The notes: a model not told the origin generated them from the sequence alone. A stretch of DNA of 27,344 nt from SVFI01 sp045643145 (GCA_045643145.1 JAZUKG010000208.1:1-27344); one strand, 5' to 3'. Shown: positions 7,416 to 13,731, numbered from the stretch's first letter. Numbers and translations: made by a program.

Positions 7416-7868
7416 ATGCAGATTTTAGTGGATGCGGATGCCTGCCCCGTGGTGGGCATTGTAGAACGTATTGCCCGGGAAAAACAGCTTTCCTGTATAC
7501 TGTTGTGCGATACCAATCATGTACTCAGGTCTGAGTATAGTGAGGTAAAAATCATCGGAGCCGGAAGAGATGCGGTAGACTTTGCACTGATCAATACCTG
7601 CAAAGCCGGAGATGTAGTGGTATCGCAGGATTATGGCGTAGCTGCAATGGCTTTGGGAAAAGGAGCACATGCGATTCACCAGAGCGGGAAATGGTATACC
7701 AACGATAACATAGACCTGATGCTGATGGAACGTCATATGGCGAAAAAGGCACGTATGGGCAAAGGGAAAAAACATATAAAGGGTCCGTCGAAACGAACAC
7801 CGGAGGATGATTTGCGCTTTGAAGAATCCTTTCGAAAACTTTTGGACTATTTAGGAGAGAAAAAATGA
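7416..7868 (+). CDS. UPF0178 / YaiI-YqxD family protein (DUF188, PIN-like fold)
   Basis: The 150-residue protein begins MQILVDADACPVV, the signature VDADACP start of the YaiI/YqxD family, followed by the conserved AGxDxAD-like stretch GAGRDAVDFALINTCKAGDVVVSQDYGVAAMAL, quoted here only to show the Asp-rich core. Family members are thought to have a PIN-like nuclease fold with clustered acidic residues, but no substrate is established. A basic GKGKKHIKGPSKR segment near residue 117 could bind nucleic acid. The start at 7416 was chosen because the family begins right at this Met and GGAAG precedes it; the frame is open back to an ATG at 7395. The stop overlaps the next start by ATGA. Confidence 0.85.
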   Translation: MQILVDADACPVVGIVERIAREKQLSCILLCDTNHVLRSEYSEVKIIGAGRDAVDFALINTCKAGDVVVSQDYGVAAMALGKGAHAIHQSGKWYTNDNIDLMLMERHMAKKARMGKGKKHIKGPSKRTPEDDLRFEESFRKLLDYLGEKK

Positions 7869-8374
7869 AAACATTAGTTGTAGTAGATATGCAAAAAGAC
7901 TTTATTGATGGCAGTCTCGGAACCAAAGAAGCTGTTGCCATCGTTGAAAATGTAGCCAAGAAAATTGAAGAATACAGAAAGAATGGTGATCAGATTATCT
8001 TTACGAGAGATACGCACCAGGCAAACTATTTGCAAACGCAGGAAGGAAAGAATCTTCCGGTGGAACACTGTATCGAGGGAAGCGACGGATGGCAGATTGC
8101 CAAGGAACTGACGGTAGCAGAGGATGATATCGTGATTAACAAGGTAACCTTTGGTCATGTATGGGACAAAGATATGATAAAAGGGGATGAGATTCAGTTA
8201 ATCGGACTTTGTACCGACATCTGTGTGATTTCCAACGCATTGGGACTCAAGGCAGTATTGCCGGAAACTCCAATCAGTGTGGATGCGAGCCTTTGCGCAG
8301 GGGTAACACCACAGTCGCACCTGAATGCTCTTGAAGCTATGAAAATGTGCCAGATTAAAATCGTTAACGAATAA
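7865..8374 (+). CDS. Cysteine hydrolase, isochorismatase family (nicotinamidase-like)
   Basis: Soluble amidase of the isochorismatase-like fold, 169 residues. The catalytic triad is visible: Asp8 in VVDMQKDF, Lys93 in INKVTFG and Cys120 in LCTDICVISNA. The metal-binding set of nicotinamidases is also present: Asp49 and His51 in RDTH and His68 in PVEHC. This makes nicotinamide deamidation in NAD salvage the leading guess, although other isochorismatase-like hydrolases share these residues and the protein is shorter than E. coli PncA (about 213). The ATG lies in the overlapping ATGA with the upstream YaiI-type gene, so the two are translationally coupled. Two small genes follow closely. Confidence 0.85.
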   Translation: MKTLVVVDMQKDFIDGSLGTKEAVAIVENVAKKIEEYRKNGDQIIFTRDTHQANYLQTQEGKNLPVEHCIEGSDGWQIAKELTVAEDDIVINKVTFGHVWDKDMIKGDEIQLIGLCTDICVISNALGLKAVLPETPISVDASLCAGVTPQSHLNALEAMKMCQIKIVNE

Positions 8375-8405
8375 GATTAACCCAAGGATGAAAGGAAATA
8401 CATTT

Positions 8406-8660
8406 ATGTCAGAACAAAATGATACCAAGGTGGTAAACGGAATCACTTTAACTCATGAGCAGTACAGTGCAATGGAAGAGATGCTGAGAGCCGATAAGAA
8501 AATGTTTGCCATCAAAATGGTCAGAGACTATACAGGAATCGGACTGGCAGAAGCCAAGGAATTGGTGGAGCAAATGGAAAAGGATTTGAATCTTGTTTCG
8601 TCTACACCGGCTCCGAAAGAGAAAATAAGTCTTCTGGCCAGAATATTTGGAAAAAACTGA
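8406..8660 (+). CDS. Small protein with ribosomal bL12 C-terminal-domain-like motif
   Basis: An 84-residue protein whose middle (about residues 31-58) reads KMFAIKMVRDYTGIGLAEAK followed by ELVEQM. This is close to the bL12 C-terminal signature, form K..vIK.vRe.tgLgLkEAK.lVe, which binds translational GTPases. It lacks the N-terminal dimerisation domain and hinge of a true L7/L12, and the true gene would sit with rplJ. The C-terminus ends in a basic, hydrophobic LLARIFGKN. The start at 8406 is preferred over 8388 because AAAGGAAA lies about 10 nt upstream of it. It could be a translation-associated or stand-alone adaptor protein; function is unknown. Confidence 0.7.
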   Translation: MSEQNDTKVVNGITLTHEQYSAMEEMLRADKKMFAIKMVRDYTGIGLAEAKELVEQMEKDLNLVSSTPAPKEKISLLARIFGKN

Positions 8661-8670
8661 GGTAGCAATT

Positions 8671-8883
8671 ATGTTTATGAAAGAAGATCATACCTACAAC
8701 AATATCCGTGAAAAATCACTGGATCAGTGGCTGTCGCAGATGCAGCAGCATGAGGATATTGCAGTTAGGGGCGGAGTAAAGCTGGCCCGTGAATACATTC
8801 AGCATTTAAAGGATGAGAACAAAAGGCTTTTAGAGCAAAATGAGCTGAAAAATGAGTACTTAAAAAAGCTCAAAGCAAAATAG
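8671..8883 (+). CDS. Small coiled-coil protein of unknown function
   Basis: A 70-residue charged protein with no recognised family. From about residue 45 it is predicted as a helix with heptad-like spacing (HLKDENKRLLEQNELKNEYL), so a coiled coil is likely. GAGGTA lies 7 nt before the ATG at 8671; a second in-frame ATG follows two codons later. A TTG at 8647 would overlap the previous gene and is less likely. It follows the bL12-like gene by 10 bp and appears to be cotranscribed with it. Confidence 0.65.
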   Translation: MFMKEDHTYNNIREKSLDQWLSQMQQHEDIAVRGGVKLAREYIQHLKDENKRLLEQNELKNEYLKKLKAK

Positions 8884-8919
8884 TAATTCTTTCTTTTTTA
8901 TGATAAAATGATTTGAAGT

Positions 8920-8929
8920 GTGTATACAC
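8920..8929. promoter_or_regulatory. Palindrome before the zinc-finger/polyamine operon
   Basis: GTGTATACAC is a perfect 10-bp palindrome, sitting just after a TAAAAT box (8904-8909) that lacks a good -35. It is a possible operator for the six-gene run that follows, but a palindrome this short may be chance. Confidence 0.3.
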
Positions 8930-8974
8930 TCAAAATACAGTTTGTGAAAAACGGTGTAAAAAAAGGGGGAGAAA

Positions 8975-9307
8975 ATGGAAGAGGGCAGAATTGAAGGCCT
9001 TTGGGACTGCGTGTACTGTGATCAAAAGGGAATTAAAGCCCGTTATGATACCTGTACCACTTGCGGGAAAGCCAGGGGAATCGAAACAATTTTTTATTTG
9101 CCGCAGGATATACATTCCGCCATGCTGACAGAAGAAGAAAAAGCAAAGACTACCGATGCTCCGGACTGGTTGTGCGATTTTTGCGGTGCTTACAATCGGT
9201 CGGATGTCAATGTTTGCGCAAAGTGTGCTTCCTTGAAGGGAGAATCGAAATCAAACTACGGTATGCTTCATAAGCTGACGGGAAAACTGTTTGGAAAAAA
9301 CAGATAA
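8975..9307 (+). CDS. Tandem RanBP2-type zinc-finger protein
   Basis: A 110-residue soluble protein with two CxxC-x(10-11)-CxxC zinc-binding units. The first is W10, C12, C15, C27, C30; the second is W65, C67, C70, N74, C81, C84. The form W-x-C-x2-C ... N ... C-x2-C of the second unit matches RanBP2/zf-RanBP fingers. A 36-residue acidic linker separates them and the C-terminus is basic (KLTGKLFGKNR). An AAGGGGGA binding site precedes the ATG. It lies 27 bp upstream of speD and appears to be the first gene of that operon. RanBP-type fingers bind RNA or ubiquitin in eukaryotes; the bacterial role is unknown. Confidence 0.75.
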   Translation: MEEGRIEGLWDCVYCDQKGIKARYDTCTTCGKARGIETIFYLPQDIHSAMLTEEEKAKTTDAPDWLCDFCGAYNRSDVNVCAKCASLKGESKSNYGMLHKLTGKLFGKNR

Positions 9308-9334
9308 AACTTGAATATAATCGGAGATATAGAT

Positions 9335-9679
9335 ATGGCAATGCAGTTAGTTGCAGATTTATATGGTTGCTCTGAGGTAATAAATGATGTAAATGCCATT
9401 CAAAAAGCTGCTCATCAGGCGATTGATTTTGTGGGGGCTACCATCGTAGAAGAATGCATTCATCAGTTTGAACCCATCGGAGTTACGTATTTTGCTGTGA
9501 TATCGACTTCTCACTTTTCCATACATACCTGGCCGGAATATGGCTATGCAGCCATAGATATTTTTTCCTGTCAGGATGCGGTGACGGAGGGCATATCACA
9601 AGTGTTAAAGGATTTGTTTGGAGCGAAGGAAATTAAACTTCGTCAAATAGAAAGAATCATAGAGAAAAAGGAGAATTAA
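9335..9679 (+). CDS. speD: SpeD-family S-adenosylmethionine decarboxylase homologue (divergent)
   Basis: Pyruvoyl-dependent decarboxylase family; the classic member makes decarboxylated S-adenosylmethionine, the aminopropyl donor for spermidine. The 114-residue protein keeps the core SHFSIHTWPEYGYAAIDIF, with the pyruvoyl-forming Ser59, the proton-relay His64 and catalytic Cys79. Two departures are seen: the residue before the cleavage Ser is Thr58, where Glu is nearly invariant (ESH), and the usual N-terminal GxH before the LxADLYGC motif reads MAMQ. The start at 9335 has CGGAGA upstream; the longer frame begins with TTG at 9311. The gene sits in an operon with a membrane SpeE-like enzyme, supporting a polyamine role. 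Some SpeD homologues have changed substrate to arginine or ornithine, so substrate should be treated as open. Confidence 0.85.
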   Translation: MAMQLVADLYGCSEVINDVNAIQKAAHQAIDFVGATIVEECIHQFEPIGVTYFAVISTSHFSIHTWPEYGYAAIDIFSCQDAVTEGISQVLKDLFGAKEIKLRQIERIIEKKEN

Positions 9680-9682
9680 AGT

Positions 9683-10807
9683 ATGTATCGCATAGGAACG
9701 AAGCTTTCCATCGGGGATATCAGCGGTACAGTCATCGGATATATCAATTATTCCAATCCGCAGGACGGAAATAAGGCTTGGACAGAGTATAGACTTTATT
9801 CGAGCAGCGGTGAATATTGGTTATCCATTGATGATGAGTACAAGGAATATTCCATTTCCTATCCGGCCAATTTTATTAAAGGTAATATCGGACCGGAATG
9901 GCACAAGGTGGATGAAGGCTATCAGGTAGTAAAGGGACGCTCCGGAGACGTAGATGTAGATTACGGAGAAAGAGCCAGATTTATTGAATACGAGGATGAA
10001 GAAGAGGAAAAAACTCTTTCCGTCGAAATGTGGAGTGACGGAACCGAATATTCGCTCGGTCATTACATAGAACTGTCAGAAATCGTGGATATGGGATATG
10101 ACTCTTCCTATACACCGAGATCCTACAGTTCAGGATCCTCAGAAGAAATGTCACCGGCATTTAAAAAGATTTTGACAACGGTAATGGTATTATTTTTCCT
10201 GTTACCTATGTTTGGCGGCGTGTTAACTACTGCATTTGCATCCGTGCTTGGCGGCAACAACCTCAGCAAATATATTTCCAAAAGGACGACTATGTATAAA
10301 TATGAGACGTCCATTACCGGAAATGAAAAACAAAAGGCTGATGTTTACAGATATGCGTACGGCAGTACGACAGATGAAGTGGCCATGGATATCATCAACG
10401 GAATTGACGGTAATACAGAATCCGTTTCACAGGAAGATGATAAAGAAAACCAGACCATTGGTATTTTGACAAAGAAAGAATATGCACTCGTTTACCATCC
10501 GGAAGGAGAAGCAGATGACGTCGTCTTTGTACAGGTTTCAAAGCGTAAGTTCAACTACACTTCGGATAGGGACCCGTATAAGAGCTCGGTTCACAGCTCA
10601 TCCTGGTATCGCAGCCATTATTACAGCAGCGCATATTCCAAGGATGCAACATCTTATAAAAAGACACCTTCCGCATACTCTATGTATGATGGAGATACGA
10701 TTCACAACATAGGTAACGGATATTTTGACAGCTATTCCAATTCAGTAAAGCAGGCTAGTATCCGATCCAGACAATCCAGCAGCGGTGGTATCAGTAGCGG
10801 TAAATAA
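9683..10807 (+). CDS. DUF4178-domain membrane protein with Ser/Tyr-rich tail
   Basis: A 374-residue protein. Residues 5-60 match DUF4178, form l.iGd...v.G.i.y......W.EY.Ly...g.yWLs, seen as TKLSIGDISGTVIGYINY and AWTEYRLYSSSGEYWLS. A second weakly similar beta-rich repeat may follow to residue 135. One transmembrane helix lies at about 163-187 (ILTTVMVLFFLLPMFGGVL), then a domain of about 110 residues with alpha/beta character (YRYAYGSTTDEVAMDIINGI) and a low-complexity tail from about 295 rich in Ser and Tyr. AAGGAG precedes the start, 3 bp after speD. DUF4178, DUF350 and SpeE/SpeD genes recur together in many bacteria; the biochemical role is not established. Confidence 0.7.
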   Translation: MYRIGTKLSIGDISGTVIGYINYSNPQDGNKAWTEYRLYSSSGEYWLSIDDEYKEYSISYPANFIKGNIGPEWHKVDEGYQVVKGRSGDVDVDYGERARFIEYEDEEEEKTLSVEMWSDGTEYSLGHYIELSEIVDMGYDSSYTPRSYSSGSSEEMSPAFKKILTTVMVLFFLLPMFGGVLTTAFASVLGGNNLSKYISKRTTMYKYETSITGNEKQKADVYRYAYGSTTDEVAMDIINGIDGNTESVSQEDDKENQTIGILTKKEYALVYHPEGEADDVVFVQVSKRKFNYTSDRDPYKSSVHSSSWYRSHYYSSAYSKDATSYKKTPSAYSMYDGDTIHNIGNGYFDSYSNSVKQASIRSRQSSSGGISSGK

Positions 10808-10829
10808 AGCAGAAAAGGAGAATAAATTT

Positions 10830-11252
10830 ATGTTAGGAACACTTATTGAAACTTTAGTATATTTTTGTATCGGTCTTGTATTAATGATGGTAGGTTATTG
10901 GATTATTGACTTATGTATTCCGGCAGATTTTCCAAAGGAAATCGCAGAAGGAAATAAGGCAGTTGGTTGGGTTTCGGCAGGTATTTATGCAGGCCTTGGA
11001 TTTATCATCCGTTCAGCTATTGTTTCAAATGAAATCACACAGTCAAGAGGTCTTATATTCGGCATGATGGATACTGTGTTATTTTCAGTTATCGGTATCG
11101 GAGCCTTTATCGTAGCTTATTTCCTCGTTGACATTGTGAACAAGAAATTCAACTTCAACAAAGCATTAGAAGAAAGAAATGAAGCAGCAGGAATCATGGT
11201 ATTTGGTATTTTCATCGGTATTGCATTTCTTGTCAGCGGCGTGATTCAGTAA
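10830..11252 (+). CDS. DUF350 (UPF0719, YjfL-like) membrane protein
   Basis: A 140-residue protein with four clear hydrophobic helices in two similar halves: residues about 3-25, 45-68, 77-98 and 116-138. Each half ends with a motif of the form N-K/E-A-x-G (EGNKAVGWVSAGIYAGLGFI, then ERNEAAGIMVFGIFIGIAFL), the internal duplication typical of DUF350. The start at 10830 has AAAAGGAG upstream; a longer frame from 10785 would overlap the preceding gene. DUF350 proteins occur beside PspA, YjfK and polyamine genes in other bacteria and are thought to act in membrane stress. It is tightly placed between the DUF4178 and SpeE-like genes. Confidence 0.85.
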   Translation: MLGTLIETLVYFCIGLVLMMVGYWIIDLCIPADFPKEIAEGNKAVGWVSAGIYAGLGFIIRSAIVSNEITQSRGLIFGMMDTVLFSVIGIGAFIVAYFLVDIVNKKFNFNKALEERNEAAGIMVFGIFIGIAFLVSGVIQ

Positions 11253-11276
11253 GGGTAATAGACTAAAGGAACAATT

Positions 11277-12782
11277 ATGAGTAAGAAGTACAGACTTCTG
11301 ATGCTGACAACCCTGATTATTTCGGGGTGTTCCATGTGTTATGAGCTGATTATCAGTGCGGTAAGCTCATACCTGCTTGGTAACAGTACTCTTCAGTATT
11401 CGATTACCATTGGTCTTTACATGGCAGCATTGGGATTTGGATCTTTTATATCCAAGTATTTTAATAAAAATTTATTTCATATTTTTGTCACGATTGAATT
11501 AAGTATCGGATTAATCGGAGGAATGAGTTCACTGCTACTGTTTTTGGCAAATATTTACATCTCCAATTATGCAGTGGTAATGTATCTGGAAATCATTATG
11601 ATCGGTACTCTGGCAGGAGCTGAGATTCCGATTATGACTCGAATCATAGAAGAAGACGAAAACAATTTATCTGTAACTCTTTCTTCTATCTTTAGCTTTG
11701 ACTATATTGGAGGACTTTTAGGTTCGATTGCCTTTCCTCTTTTATTACTGCCAAAGCTGGGATACTTTGCAACGTCATTTCTGTGCGGACTGCTGAATAT
11801 AGTGGCAGCGCTTCTGATTTTATGGCGTTTTGGTGACAGAGTCAGCAAGGTATATATTTACCGTATTTTAGCCTCTTTTTTTGCAGGGCTTATGCTGGTA
11901 GGTATCGTATATGCGGACAATATTTCCATGGGAATCGAAGGCGGTCTTTACAGAGATCAAATCGTTTTTATGGAACAGACAGAATATCAAAAGATTGTCA
12001 TGACCAAACACAAGGATGATGTTCGTTTGTATATTGACGGAAACTGTCAGTTTTCCACAGCAGATGAATACAGATATCATGAGGCACTCGTTCATGTGCC
12101 TATGAGTAAAGCAGCGAAACATGATAATATATTAATTCTCGGCGGCGGAGATGGTATGGCAGCCAGAGAAGTACTAAAATATGAGGACGTAAAACGAATT
12201 GATTTGGTAGATCTGGATAAGGAAATGATTCGTATCTGTTCTACGAGGGAGGATATTTCCGCGATCAATCAGGGAAGCCTGTTATCCGACAAGCTTCATG
12301 TTTACAATATGGATGCATACGAGTATTTAGAGGATTGTCAGGAGGATTTTGATTTAATCATCGTAGACCTTCCGGATCCAAACAGTGAAGTGCTCAATAA
12401 ACTCTATTCCAATATTTTTTACAGGATGTGTTCCAATTGTTTGACAGATGACGGAGTTATGGTGGTACAGTCCACCAGCCCTTATTATGCGACCAAGGCA
12501 TTCTGGTGTATTGGAAAAACTATTGAAAGTGAAGGCATGTATGTAAAGCCTTATCACCTTCAGGTTCCGGCCTTTGGAGACTGGGGCTTTAATATGGCCA
12601 GTAAAAAGGAATTAACTGAGGACGTGTGTTTTGCAGTTGATACGAAATATTTAACTGAGGACAATGCATCGGCGCTTTTTAAGTTTGGCAAAGATGAAAT
12701 CGCTGAGGACATCGAAATCAACAGATTAACAAAGCCTGTACTGATGGAATATTACAACAGAGCAGTAGAGGATTGGGAATAG
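11277..12782 (+). CDS. Membrane-bound SpeE-like polyamine aminopropyltransferase
   Basis: A 501-residue fusion of a membrane part (about seven helices, residues 8-213) and a cytoplasmic spermidine-synthase domain. The catalytic half shows TEYQKIVMT (235-243), LYIDGNCQFSTADEYRYHEA (251-270), the S-adenosyl binding loop GGGDG (289-293), the acidic strand end DLVDLD (309-314) and DLPDP with LYSNIFY (364-382). DLPDP replaces the DSTDP-type loop of soluble SpeE, as is usual for membrane-linked homologues. It would transfer aminopropyl from decarboxylated S-adenosylmethionine to an amine acceptor; the acceptor is unknown and may be membrane-related. With the speD homologue three genes upstream it makes a full donor-plus-transferase pair. 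It overlaps no neighbour and is 13 bp before the last gene of the run. Confidence 0.9.
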   Translation: MSKKYRLLMLTTLIISGCSMCYELIISAVSSYLLGNSTLQYSITIGLYMAALGFGSFISKYFNKNLFHIFVTIELSIGLIGGMSSLLLFLANIYISNYAVVMYLEIIMIGTLAGAEIPIMTRIIEEDENNLSVTLSSIFSFDYIGGLLGSIAFPLLLLPKLGYFATSFLCGLLNIVAALLILWRFGDRVSKVYIYRILASFFAGLMLVGIVYADNISMGIEGGLYRDQIVFMEQTEYQKIVMTKHKDDVRLYIDGNCQFSTADEYRYHEALVHVPMSKAAKHDNILILGGGDGMAAREVLKYEDVKRIDLVDLDKEMIRICSTREDISAINQGSLLSDKLHVYNMDAYEYLEDCQEDFDLIIVDLPDPNSEVLNKLYSNIFYRMCSNCLTDDGVMVVQSTSPYYATKAFWCIGKTIESEGMYVKPYHLQVPAFGDWGFNMASKKELTEDVCFAVDTKYLTEDNASALFKFGKDEIAEDIEINRLTKPVLMEYYNRAVEDWE

Positions 12783-12795
12783 GATAAATAAGATT

Positions 12796-13296
12796 ATGAA
12801 GTTATATATGAAGCAAAAGGTCTTTTCGTGGAAAGACAAATTTTATATTAAAGATATAAACGGCGAAGACCGTTATTATGTAGAAGGCGAGTTCTTTTCA
12901 TTTGGGAAAAAACTCCATGTATATGATATGGCGCAGCGTGAGGTTGCTTTTATTCAGCAGCAGCTCCTTACCTTTTTACCAAAATTTTACGTATTTCAAA
13001 ATGGAGAGGAAAAAGCTTATATCAAAAAGCGTTTTACATTTTTTAAACCAAGCTATGACATTGAAGGACTGGGCTGGAGTGTAGAAGGAAATTTCACTGC
13101 ACATGATTTTGTGATTTCAGAAGGCGGGAAACAAATCGTAGAAATTCACAAGGCATGGCTTAGCTGGGGTGATAGCTACGAAATCACGGTTGTGGATGGT
13201 GTAGACGAGGTGCTGGCATTGGCAGTTGTACTGGCGATTGATGCGGTTATTGCGATGGAGGATTCCTCTGCAGCGGCAAGTGCAACTACTTCATAG
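12796..13296 (+). CDS. LURP-one-related (LOR/YxjI-like) protein
   Basis: A 166-residue protein with the LOR fold pattern: MKLYMKQKVFSWKDKFYIKD at the start, YYVEGEFFSFGKKLHVYD (about 27-44), the turn of a repeated beta hairpin with EVAFIQQQLLTFLPKFYVF, and SVEGNFTAHDFVISEGGKQI (about 95-115). The end, EVLALAVVLAIDAVIAMED, forms the buried hydrophobic helix typical of LOR and tubby-like domains, often taken for a membrane segment; a short Ala/Ser tail follows. LOR proteins resemble tubby C-terminal domains, which bind membrane lipids. It is the last gene of the polyamine/membrane run. No strong ribosome binding site is seen, though AGGAT lies about 10 nt upstream. Confidence 0.85.
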   Translation: MKLYMKQKVFSWKDKFYIKDINGEDRYYVEGEFFSFGKKLHVYDMAQREVAFIQQQLLTFLPKFYVFQNGEEKAYIKKRFTFFKPSYDIEGLGWSVEGNFTAHDFVISEGGKQIVEIHKAWLSWGDSYEITVVDGVDEVLALAVVLAIDAVIAMEDSSAAASATTS

Positions 13297-13303
13297 AAAA
13301 TAC

Positions 13304-13332
13304 TTGCATTTTCATATGCGTTATAGTAAAAT
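13304..13332 (+). promoter_or_regulatory. Candidate promoter of the riboswitch transcript
   Basis: TTGCAT (13304-13309) and TAAAAT (13327-13332) are 17 nt apart. A start near 13339 would place the RNA 5' end just before the riboswitch core. Read-through from the upstream operon is also possible because no terminator precedes it. Confidence 0.5.
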
Positions 13333-13337
13333 ATTTT

Positions 13338-13434
13338 TTGGAAAAGAAAGGCAAACTTGTGGAAACATGAGGGCGCAAAACATGAAGTCTAAGTAATAAA
13401 GTATTTTATTATATGATGGTTCGGTTGCAATGAA
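13338..13434 (+). ncRNA. Cyclic di-GMP-I (GEMM-I) riboswitch
   Basis: The core follows the GEMM-I consensus. GGCAAA (13350-13355) leads into stem P2 (CTTGTG 13356-13361 with CATGAG 13366-13371) closed by a GAAA tetraloop, then GGCGCAAA (13372-13379), then GTCTAAG and a P3 stem (TAATAAA with TTTATTA around GTAT), and finally GATGG TTC GGTTGC (13415-13428). The three ligand-contacting bases of the Vibrio Vc2 structure have counterparts: G20 at 13351, A47 at 13378 and C92 at 13428. The 3' part GGTTGC is also the first half of a terminator stem, so ligand binding should favour read-through (ON switch). The outermost P1 pairing is short and not clearly defined. Confidence 0.85.
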
Positions 13435-13454
13435 TATTCATTGCAACCTTTTTT
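13423..13454 (+). terminator. Riboswitch expression-platform terminator
   Basis: Perfect 12-bp arms ggttgcaatgaa (13423-13434) and ttcattgcaacc (13437-13448) are followed by six T. The left arm takes the GGTTGC that the c-di-GMP aptamer needs, making aptamer and terminator mutually exclusive. Confidence 0.88.
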
Positions 13455-13690
13455 ATTATCTTGATTTTTATCGGGATAAAAGGCGTTATCGAGTTTTTTA
13501 TTGTGAAAGGGATTATATATAGCACCTTTGGTGCATCATTTATTATTTATTTTCTCGATAACATGGGCTTTGTTCGAGAAACCGGAAGGTTTTGGCTTTC
13601 CGGTGATACGAACATATTTGAATACGAAGTCAACTATCAGTATTGGTGGGGTTAGAAGGCACTTATCTATAGATAAGTGCTTTCTTTTCT
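13455..13690 (+). ncRNA. Hairpin-rich region downstream of the c-di-GMP riboswitch (candidate structured RNA)
   Basis: No gene with a ribosome binding site is seen in this stretch of about 235 bp. Several inverted repeats are: GTTATCGAG (13485-13493) with CTCGATAAC (13554-13562); GCACC/GGTGC (13522-13534); TTCTCGA (13552-13558) with TCGAGAA (13574-13580), which competes with the first pair; ACCGGAA (13581-13587) with TTCCGGT (13598-13604). A terminator-like palindrome ends it. A frame of 64 codons is open from TTG 13461 to 13655 (start MIFIGIKGVIEFF, end NYQYWWG) and could be a small hydrophobic protein, but lacks any start signal. I favour a structured RNA; a small leaderless or GTG-started peptide remains possible. 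Confidence 0.45.
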
Positions 13691-13694
13691 TTCC
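13659..13694 (+). terminator. Terminator-like palindrome ending the riboswitch-controlled region
   Basis: GCACTTATCTA (13659-13669) is followed directly by its exact complement TAGATAAGTGC (13670-13680) and then TTTCTTTTCTTT. The stem is strong, the tail is T-rich but broken by C, so termination may be partial. It separates the riboswitch unit from the flavoprotein gene. Confidence 0.65.
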
Positions 13695-13702
13695 TTATTT
13701 TA

Positions 13703-13731
13703 TTTTCAAAATCAATATTATTTGATACAAT
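13703..13731 (+). promoter_or_regulatory. Candidate promoter of the PNPOx-like gene
   Basis: TTTTCA (13703-13708) and TACAAT (13726-13731) are separated by 17 nt, about 58 bp before the ATG and after the terminator-like palindrome. Confidence 0.4.

Noticed and set aside
8913..9128. 71-codon Cys- and Lys-rich frame
   Set aside because: Overlaps the zinc-finger gene in another frame; the 8975 frame has a good binding site and clean CxxC pairs.
13461..13655. 64-codon frame downstream of the c-di-GMP riboswitch as a confident gene
   Set aside because: It starts only with TTG right after the terminator T-run, has no ribosome binding site, and its DNA is full of inverted repeats. Kept as a possibility under the candidate RNA, not as a CDS.
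13528..13725. 65-codon frame starting with GTG in the same gap
   Set aside because: It runs through the terminator-like palindrome and the next promoter region, and has no binding site.
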